Positions 58,372 to 64,000 of a DNA stretch of 64,000 nt are shown piece by piece. The stretch is from the NCBI RefSeq assembly GCF_910577345.1, contig NZ_CAJTMT010000001.1, positions 1-64,000 on the forward strand, given 5' to 3'. Origin of the DNA: an uncultured Duncaniella sp. (GTDB taxonomy: Bacteria; Bacteroidota; Bacteroidia; Bacteroidales; Muribaculaceae). The stretch's first letter is position 1. Each line of letters opens with the position of its first letter. A program made the translations under genes and the position numbers. The notes under the pieces are model-generated. The model saw nothing but the letters and a program-made list of their open reading frames with translations, had not been told where the DNA came from and did not search any database.

Positions 58372-60369
58372 TCAGGCATTGGACATCTCGTCAAGCTCCA
58401 TTGATGCGAGTTCCCAAAGCGACATGGCATTTTCGAGTTGCTTCGTCGTCGAAGCGTGACGGTCGTAAATATCTGCCGGAGGATCGCCGGCGGCAATGGT
58501 CGCTTCGATGTCGGCTATATCCTGTTCGAGACGTGCAATCTCCGCTTCAGCTTCCTCCACTTTCTTGCGGGCTTTGCGGACGAGCTTCTCACGCTCGCGC
58601 TGCTCTGCGTATGTCAGTTTACGGGGCTGTTCGGATGTCGGCGTAGCGGTTGATGATGTCGGGGAGGAGTTGGAAGATTGGGCTTGCTTCTTTGCCGATG
58701 CGTCGGGATTCTGACCGTTGACAGGACGGATGGTGTTGCGCTCCAGTTCGGAGAGCGACGCGAGTTTTTTCTTTTCAAGGAATTCGTAAATGCCGCCGAG
58801 ACATTCCTTGACTTCTCCACCTCCGAATTCGTAGACCTTCTCGACAAGGCCGTCAAGAAACTCTCGGTCGTGGCTGACCACGATGACAGTTCCGTTGAAG
58901 TCTTTGATGGCCTGCTTGAGGATGTCCTTCGTTTTCATGTCAAGGTGGTTGGTCGGCTCGTCGAGGATGAGAAGGTTGACCGGTTCGAGAAGAAGGCGGA
59001 TCATGGCGAGGCGGGTGCGTTCACCCCCCGAAAGAACTTTCACCTTCTTGTCGGATGCTTCTCCGCCAAACATGAATGCGCCGAGGATGTCGCGGATTTT
59101 TGTGCGGATGTCACCGACGGCCACTCGGTCAATGGTGTCGAATACGGTGATGTCCTCGTCAAGAAGCGTGGCCTGATTCTGGGCGAAGTATCCTATCTTC
59201 ACATTGTGGCCGATTTTCAGCGAACCGGTGAAAGGTATCTCGCCCATTATACATTTCACAAGCGTAGACTTTCCTTCGCCGTTCTTTCCGACAAAGGCGA
59301 CTTTCTCGCCACGCTTGATGGTGAAGGTCGCATGGTCAAACACCTGATGGTCGCCGTAGGCTTTCCCGACATTGTCAGCGATGACGGGATAGTCGCCCGA
59401 CCGGGGGGCAGGAGGGAATTTTAGGTTCAGATGTGAAGTGTCGACTTCGTCAACTTCGATGCGCTCGATTTTCGCAAGCTGCTTGATGCGGCTTTGCACC
59501 TGTACGCTCTTTGTCGCTTTGTAGCGGAAGCGCTCGATGAAGTCCTCTGTTTCCTGAATCATCTTCTGTTGATTCTGATAGGCGCGCATCTGCTGTTCGA
59601 GTCGCTCCCGGCGGAGGACGAGATATTTTGAATAGTTGACGGAGTAGTCGTAGATTTTACCAAGTGAAATCTCGATGGTGCGGTTGGTGACATTGTCAAT
59701 GAAGGCACGGTCGTGGCTGACGAGCACGACGGCGTTGGCCTTTGTGATGAGAAAGTTTTCGAGCCATTGGATGGACTCGATGTCAAGATGGTTCGTTGGC
59801 TCGTCGAGAAGCAAAACGTCGGGTCGGCGCAAAAGAATTTTTGCAAGCTCGATTCTCATTCGCCATCCGCCGGAGAATTCCGAAGTCGGGCGGTCGAAGT
59901 CCGAACGCAGGAAGCCGAGGCCGAGCAGGGTCTTTTCCATCTCTGCTTCGAAGTTCTCGCTATGCTCCATTGCCAACCGGTCGTTGAGCGAGGTCATCGC
60001 TTCAATGAGTTCCTGATAGGCCTCCGATTCGTAGTCGGTGCGAGTGGCGAGCTGATGGTTGATTTCGTCAAGGCGTGCCTTCATTTCGTCGACGTGGCTG
60101 AAGGCGCTGCGGACTTCATCAATGACGGTGGAGGTGTCGCTCACGGTGATGTGCTGCGGGAGGTAGCCGACTGTCGTGTCTCTCGGCATGGCGACGCTTC
60201 CGGAAGTGGGGTTCTGCAGTCCGGCGATTATTTTGAGCATGGTCGATTTTCCCGCTCCGTTCTTCCCGACGAGGGCTATTTTGTCCTTGGGGTTGATGAT
60301 GTAGGAAATGTTGTCGAAAAGGCATTTTGCGCTGAACTCGACTTTGAGGCTATTTATAGAAATGCTCAT
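58372..60369 (-). CDS. ABC-F family ATPase (translation factor type)
   Basis: This 665-residue soluble protein has two ABC domains in one chain. First: Walker A VGKNGAGKSTML (about 34), signature SGGWRMR, Walker B VLLLDEPTNHLD. Second: Walker A VGKNGEGKSTLV (about 360), signature LSGGERTR, Walker B LLILDEPTNHLD. A charged P-site interaction linker (about 240-300) separates them. A C-terminal coiled coil (about 590-650, REREKLVRKARKKVEEAEAE) is present. ABC-F proteins act on stalled ribosomes; subfamily looks like Uup/YdiF rather than an antibiotic-resistance type, though that cannot be settled by eye. A consensus promoter lies 61 bp upstream. Confidence 0.95.
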   Translation of the reverse strand: MSISINSLKVEFSAKCLFDNISYIINPKDKIALVGKNGAGKSTMLKIIAGLQNPTSGSVAMPRDTTVGYLPQHITVSDTSTVIDEVRSAFSHVDEMKARLDEINHQLATRTDYESEAYQELIEAMTSLNDRLAMEHSENFEAEMEKTLLGLGFLRSDFDRPTSEFSGGWRMRIELAKILLRRPDVLLLDEPTNHLDIESIQWLENFLITKANAVVLVSHDRAFIDNVTNRTIEISLGKIYDYSVNYSKYLVLRRERLEQQMRAYQNQQKMIQETEDFIERFRYKATKSVQVQSRIKQLAKIERIEVDEVDTSHLNLKFPPAPRSGDYPVIADNVGKAYGDHQVFDHATFTIKRGEKVAFVGKNGEGKSTLVKCIMGEIPFTGSLKIGHNVKIGYFAQNQATLLDEDITVFDTIDRVAVGDIRTKIRDILGAFMFGGEASDKKVKVLSGGERTRLAMIRLLLEPVNLLILDEPTNHLDMKTKDILKQAIKDFNGTVIVVSHDREFLDGLVEKVYEFGGGEVKECLGGIYEFLEKKKLASLSELERNTIRPVNGQNPDASAKKQAQSSNSSPTSSTATPTSEQPRKLTYAEQREREKLVRKARKKVEEAEAEIARLEQDIADIEATIAAGDPPADIYDRHASTTKQLENAMSLWELASMELDEMSNA

Positions 60370-60429
60370 TTTTGACTTATGGAGATGGTTTTGAATTTGC
60401 TTTTGTTCGGTCGGTCATGAACCGGCTTG

Positions 60430-60461
60430 CAAAATTACTCAGAATCTTGCAGACTGCCAAA
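60430..60461 (-). promoter_or_regulatory. Promoter of the ABC-F gene
   Basis: On the minus strand TTTG (60461-60458), 20 bp, then TAATTTTG (60437-60430): full consensus. Confidence 0.78.
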
Positions 60462-60612
60462 AGGCCACTGTCCCGCCGGAGTTGAAAACCGGAAGGGCAG
60501 TGGCCTTGATAATCTTTAGGAATTTGCTTGGATGCTTTGACCGGATAGTTTTTTATGGTCGGGCAGGAGTGTTTGAGGAGTTCGCTTTGGACGTGGGTGT
60601 GATGAGAGGGTA

Positions 60613-61200
60613 TCACCTCATGAATGGATGTCCGTGGTTCGGGTCCGGGATAAATGATTCGTAGGTGCAGTCGTCGTAATATACAACTATACCGGTGACG
60701 CGTTTGCCTTTCCCCGTTGTGAGAGTGATGGAATCGGGCTCCGCCGGCTCTTTCTCCGGTTGGATGGGCGACTCGGCCTCCTCGCTTGCTGAAACCGGTT
60801 CTGCAGGGCTTGCAAATGTGAAAGTGTTGGCCGAAGTAGTGGCTTGATTTTTTTCTGCTGTCTCCGGCTGCAAGCTTTCATTGAAGTCGAGCGAGAAGTC
60901 AATTGGCTGGTCAGTAGGATGTTCCTCCGCGAAAATTTCGTTTTTTGGCTCGTTTTGAGGCTCTGAGATTTCAATATTTGCATTCGTCACCATATTCCCT
61001 TCGCCAAACATCAACCATACGATGTTAAGGTCGGGGTAGGCGGTGTGGATTTTGCTGATTATCTCGTCACTCACCTTTTTATTGCGTCCTGCAAGGAGCT
61101 GACTTCCTGTGGGGCGGGGTATTGCACACTCATCTGCAAACTGGGTGACGCTGATTTGCCGAGAGTCGAGATAGTGTTTGAGTCTTGAAACAAGGTCCAT
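60613..61200 (-). CDS. XRE-type helix-turn-helix regulator with disordered linker
   Basis: This 195-residue protein has an N-terminal HTH (about 5-60: LKHYLDSRQISVTQFADECA, then AIPRPTGSQLLAGRNKKVSD). The CI-like continuation (AYPDLNIVWLMFGEGNM) is common in Bacteroidetes regulators. Residues about 75-155 are Glu/Pro/Ser/Thr-rich and probably disordered. The C-terminus (KRVTGIVVYYDDCTYESFIP) is a small conserved beta tail. I chose MDLVSRLKHYL at 61200; the longer frame to 61242 would start inside the promoter. Eight TTGCAA palindromes lie upstream (61237-61831), one overlapping its -7 box, which suggests but does not prove autoregulation. Confidence 0.82.
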   Translation of the reverse strand: MDLVSRLKHYLDSRQISVTQFADECAIPRPTGSQLLAGRNKKVSDEIISKIHTAYPDLNIVWLMFGEGNMVTNANIEISEPQNEPKNEIFAEEHPTDQPIDFSLDFNESLQPETAEKNQATTSANTFTFASPAEPVSASEEAESPIQPEKEPAEPDSITLTTGKGKRVTGIVVYYDDCTYESFIPDPNHGHPFMR

Positions 61201-61236
61201 AATGCAAATTCTTAAAGATTTGGATTTGTAATTCGA

Positions 61237-61831
61237 TTGCAAATGTAATCATTTAATTTTGAAAAACCAAATTTATGTTTGTAAATAAATAGATTGGATT
61301 TGGGAATAGATGGAGGAGCATATTGATTTGCAAAAGTAAATAGTAAAAGAGCGATTTTGCAAATATTAACTATGTTGCTAAAGCTTTAGTGTAGATATAA
61401 TATGCTATCTTTCTATATATTCGGGGTGTTATAATCAAAGTTATAGTTAAGGGTTAAATAATGTGTAATATCGGCGTGATGGAGGGATTTAGTATAAAGT
61501 TGTTATTTAAATTAATTTTATGTATGTACTGATAATCAATATTTTATCATAAAACATAAAAAATATTAATGCTATGTTTTGATGTGGAATTAGGAATTGC
61601 AATTTATTGTGTTTGCAATCTGTAAAAGCAAATTGTGATGTGGATTTGAGGATGATGGGTGGCAATTCTGAATTTAGATTTGTAGGTTGTAAAGTTGAAT
61701 TGTAGAATTTACAATTACGAATTGTGAATTATCGGAGATTGAATTTGTAATTGAATATTTGATTTGAATTTGCAAATTGATGTTTTGTAAATGCAACTTA
61801 TCGGTGGCGATGGTTGTAATTGCAATTGCAA
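61237..61831. repeat. Cluster of eight TTGCAA palindromes in an AT-rich gap
   Basis: TTGCAA starts at 61237, 61328, 61357, 61597, 61613, 61770, 61820 and 61826. The region is also rich in GAATTTG/TTGTAAATT variants. No gene is convincing between 61248 and 62390; an 83-codon minus-strand frame here is a translation of the AT-rich repeats. The sequence could be a regulator-binding array or simply compositionally biased intergenic DNA. Confidence 0.55.
61240..61271 (-). promoter_or_regulatory. Promoter of the XRE regulator
   Basis: On the minus strand TTTG (61271-61268), 20 bp, then TACATTTG (61247-61240): full consensus. The box overlaps a TTGCAA palindrome at 61237-61242. Confidence 0.75.
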
Positions 61832-62113
61832 ATAGAGAGATTCCGATAAAAATTTGAGTCAAAATGTAAATAATGGCTATTTGAATGCCTTCATCCTCTT
61901 GATGTTCATTGATATAACAAGTCATTGGAATAAAAATTTCTTTATCTTAACATAAATTCACTATAAATATTTGGAATTTAAACTTTGTTTCACTTATGAA
62001 AGGTTGGTTAACTGAAAAATGGTTTAGAAAGGCGTGTGTTTGTGTAGAATTATTGATTGAAATGCAGGTACGCTTAAATAATGCTGCTATAATGGGCTTT
62101 AAATTGGTAAATC

Positions 62114-62220
62114 GGTGTCCTACCGGACACCATATATACGAGAGCATACATGTCCCGGCACATCTCCGCTTCGCTCCGTATGTGCCGGGTTACGAAAAAA
62201 ATCAGTGTCCGTAGGACACT
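62114..62220. repeat. Three consecutive hairpins (REP-like)
   Basis: GGTGTCC/GGACACC (62114-62131), CCCGGCACAT/ATGTGCCGGG (62154-62189) and AGTGTCC/GGACACT (62204-62220) follow one another. The first and third stems share the GTGTCC/GGACAC sequence. A pyrimidine-rich stretch like the R1 partner arm follows (about 62224-62290). Confidence 0.65.
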
Positions 62221-62340
62221 ACTGTCTATTTTGTTCGTTTGTATCTCTTCGTTATATTTTGTCGGTTTGTATCTCTTTTCATCGCACATAAACGGGATTT
62301 TAGGATTGCCTCCGTCCTATTGGTGCTATTGTTGTCTTTA

Positions 62341-62394
62341 TTATCGACGTGCGTGGGTATATAAGAATTATCGACGTGCATGGGTATAAAAAAT
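62341..62394. repeat. 27-bp tandem duplication
   Basis: Units 62341-62367 and 62368-62394 both begin TTATCGACGTGC(G/A)TGGGTAT and differ at a few positions. They lie next to the terminator of the lipoprotein gene. Confidence 0.75.
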
Positions 62395-62440
62395 CTCTGC
62401 AATAGTCCGGTCGATATGTCCGGGACGATTGCAGAGATTT
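62391..62440. terminator. Terminator of the lipoprotein gene
   Basis: AAATCTCTGCAAT and ATTGCAGAGATTT form a 13-bp perfect stem; the loop holds another GTCCGG/CCGGAC-type stem. U-rich flanks occur on both strands (TTTTTTATA on the minus strand), 24 bp after the stop at 62464. Confidence 0.85.
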
Positions 62441-62463
62441 TATTTTTAGTGGTTATGCGAGCT

Positions 62464-63876
62464 TTAATTCTTCGTCAATTTCGCATTTGCGCTGTCGAGA
62501 TACTGGGTCCACCATGATCCGTTGTAGTACCAATAGCAGAAGCCCGACAATTCAATTGAGCCGTCGCCATTGATGGTGCCAATGACAGGGCTTGTCGGTT
62601 CGAAGTTTGTCCAGTCGTTAAGGGCAAAAGTGTACCATCCTGCGTAATCCTGAATAGGAAAAGTAATGGTCCTATTGTTGAGGTCCACATTTGCCGTGAG
62701 GGGGCAGTCAGTCCATAGCAGGCCGTCGATAGTAATTGTGGTATTATCAACTTTCTCAATAGTAGCAACCCAATCGTTGTATGAGTAATACGCCCAGTCG
62801 CCTGTACTATCATCATAGGAGGAATATGAGATTGTGTTATTATATGTACCGACGAGATCATCAATGTTGAGCTTTGCAGCTTCCCATGTGAAGGTGTCAT
62901 TGACATAATATTCTCCCCAAAGGTGGTTGATGTTGACAATGCCTGAAGTGGAGTTGCCATCCATATAGGAATATTCGTACCAACGATAGATATTGACTTC
63001 CGGATAGTCGCTCAAACCGGTGGGAACTCCGTAGAGCCAGGTGTTGTCGTCATACGTTCCGTTGAGCACTTGGAATGAACCGTCGGCATCACTCTTGTTG
63101 ATGCTGAAATCGAGGTTATATCCCTCGACGCCATACCATGCCTGAATGGTGTATGAACCGTCGTCGTATGCAACCATGACGGCATCCCAGCTCTTGTTGA
63201 GAGAATAGGAATAATAGGTGCCGGTGACCTGCCATGCAATCATGCGTTCAACGCTGAAATCGATTTCTTCAGAGTAGTCTCCATTCTCGAAACCCTCTTC
63301 GGTTGTGGTGGCTTTGACGTGGAATTTATAGTCACCTTTTTCAAGTCCGCGGATTGCGATTGAAGTGGAGGTTATGCTTGCCGTGCGTATCACCTCTCCG
63401 TCAAGCGAGACCTCGTAGGTGTAGGATTCCGCATGGTCGACGGCCTCCCAACTGAAGGTGTTTGTGCTGCCTGAGGTGGCAAGTGAAACTGTCGGTGTGG
63501 CCAGCTTGGTGAGCGGAGCGGTGGTCGCGGTGAGGGTTACGGTGGGAGCCGTTGTGAAATCACTGTTCATCGCTGCAAATGCCCATACATTGAGGGTATA
63601 GGTGGTGGCATATTGCAGATCGGTCAGGGTGGCGGTTGTTGCGTTGGTCGTACCGGTCGAAACAACGTTGCCTGACGGGTCAAGGAGCTGATAGCCGTAT
63701 TGCACGGCATTCTCCACCTTGTCCCATTCAAATGTGAGTGAATTGAATGTCTGTAAGGTCGTGCTTACTGAGGGTGAATTCAATTCCTGAAGCACTGTAT
63801 CGTCATCGCTGCAGGATGTGAAACCTGCGGCGATGAGGGTGAAGAGTGCAATAGGTAGTATTCTGTTTAATTTCAT
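62464..63876 (-). CDS. Surface lipoprotein with two Fn3-like domains
   Basis: This 470-residue lipoprotein has a type II signal (MKLNRILPIALFTLIAAGFT, Cys at 22). The sequence right after the Cys is SDDD, which fits the S(D/E)3 surface-export signal described for Bacteroides lipoproteins. Two fibronectin-III-like domains (about 30-112 and 118-208; LTFEWDKVENAVQYGYQLLD, FSWEAVDHAESYTYEVSLDG) precede a Tyr/Trp/Asp-rich beta region (about 215-470) with several repeated Asp-Tyr segments and no recognised catalytic motif. It probably binds a glycan at the cell surface. It follows the upstream partial gene by 20 bp (2 bp if a start at 63894 is used), so the two are cotranscribed. Confidence 0.78.
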   Translation of the reverse strand: MKLNRILPIALFTLIAAGFTSCSDDDTVLQELNSPSVSTTLQTFNSLTFEWDKVENAVQYGYQLLDPSGNVVSTGTTNATTATLTDLQYATTYTLNVWAFAAMNSDFTTAPTVTLTATTAPLTKLATPTVSLATSGSTNTFSWEAVDHAESYTYEVSLDGEVIRTASITSTSIAIRGLEKGDYKFHVKATTTEEGFENGDYSEEIDFSVERMIAWQVTGTYYSYSLNKSWDAVMVAYDDGSYTIQAWYGVEGYNLDFSINKSDADGSFQVLNGTYDDNTWLYGVPTGLSDYPEVNIYRWYEYSYMDGNSTSGIVNINHLWGEYYVNDTFTWEAAKLNIDDLVGTYNNTISYSSYDDSTGDWAYYSYNDWVATIEKVDNTTITIDGLLWTDCPLTANVDLNNRTITFPIQDYAGWYTFALNDWTNFEPTSPVIGTINGDGSIELSGFCYWYYNGSWWTQYLDSANAKLTKN

Positions 63877-63896
63877 GATTAGTCTGTTTTGCATGT

Positions 63897-64000
63897 TTAT
63901 TCAGTAGCTGCAAATGGATTGTATTTCAGATTGAAATCATACTGCCAGTAACCCCAGGCGTATGAATCATCGGATAACTGAAGGTCAATGGTGTTGCTGC
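63897..64000 (-). CDS. 3' end of an upstream gene, product unknown
   Basis: The last 34 codons of a minus-strand gene enter the window, reading SNTIDLQLSDDSYAWGYWQY and ending NPFAATE before TAA at 63897-63899. The aromatic, Asp/Tyr-rich style resembles the lipoprotein downstream, with which it forms one transcription unit. The final residues do not show the C-terminal Phe of an outer-membrane barrel. A secreted or surface protein is likely, but no family can be assigned from this fragment. Confidence 0.7.
   Translation of the reverse strand, partial: SNTIDLQLSDDSYAWGYWQYDFNLKYNPFAATE

Noticed and set aside
61674..61925. 83-codon minus-strand frame with a hydrophobic stretch
   Set aside because: Most of it is repeated Gln/Ile/Asn from AT-rich GAATTTG-type repeats. 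The hydrophobic part alone is not enough to support a gene.

Overview
The window reads as a chromosomal segment of a Bacteroidales bacterium, most like a gut Muribaculaceae or a close relative. The evidence is as follows. Conserved Bacteroidetes gene orders are present: mreB-mreC-mreD-mrdA-rodA behind purH, bamD-rpoZ, ftsK-lolA-trxB and clpP-clpX-recQ. Promoters repeatedly fit the Bacteroidetes form TTTG-N20-TAnnTTTG rather than -35/-10, and Shine-Dalgarno sequences are weak. There are surface-type lipoproteins and a large multidomain pectin lyase. Assignment below order level is inference.

Layout. 1-5 kb: the 3' part of a HipA kinase toxin, a pRiA4b ORF-3-like protein, an unrecognised basic protein, and a secreted beta-helix (pectinesterase-like) protein. 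5-17.4 kb: mostly minus-strand housekeeping genes (carboxynorspermidine dehydrogenase, Bax-inhibitor protein, argS, NDH-2, ftsE, recQ, clpX, clpP, trmH-type methyltransferase, rpmA, rplU). 17.4-18.8 kb: a repeat-rich gap with two identical tRNA-Pro(GGG) cassettes. 18.8-22.7 kb: AI-2E family permease, a HigBA-like toxin-antitoxin pair whose leader carries a MITE-like insertion, and an MFS transporter. 22.8-30.5 kb: the rod-shape/elongasome operon behind purH. 30.9-34.2 kb: rpsO, bamD-rpoZ, and a GHL10 hydrolase. 34.3-34.8 kb: two small unrecognised proteins. 35-42.7 kb: htpG, ffh-folD-capA-like, panC-panD, recR. 42.7-48 kb: ftsK-lolA-trxB-GNAT. 48-57 kb: PL11 rhamnogalacturonan lyase, flavodoxin, rpmH (too short for most ORF callers), a beta-barrel protein, a biotin-carrier carboxyltransferase, an MBL hydrolase and rsmG. 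57-64 kb: CvfB-like S1 protein, ABC-F ATPase, an XRE regulator, a 1.2-kb AT-rich gap, a surface lipoprotein with Fn3-like domains, and the 3' end of another gene.

The coding content is mostly ordinary core genome. The unusual material lies between genes. (1) A 162-bp MITE-like element with about 24-bp inverted ends and a TAA target duplication sits between promoter/operators and start codon of the toxin-antitoxin operon. (2) A dispersed purine-rich 35-bp module occurs six times at four intergenic sites, at one of them as a 38-bp-arm hairpin. (3) A whole tRNA-Pro transcription unit (promoter -7 box, tRNA, terminator) is duplicated. (4) A second, 104-bp inverted-repeat element lies between the tRNA copies. 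(5) A palindromic hexamer, TTGCAA, is clustered (8 copies in 0.6 kb) next to an XRE regulator gene. I found no CRISPR array, prophage, complete insertion sequence or obvious new multi-gene defence or metabolic system.
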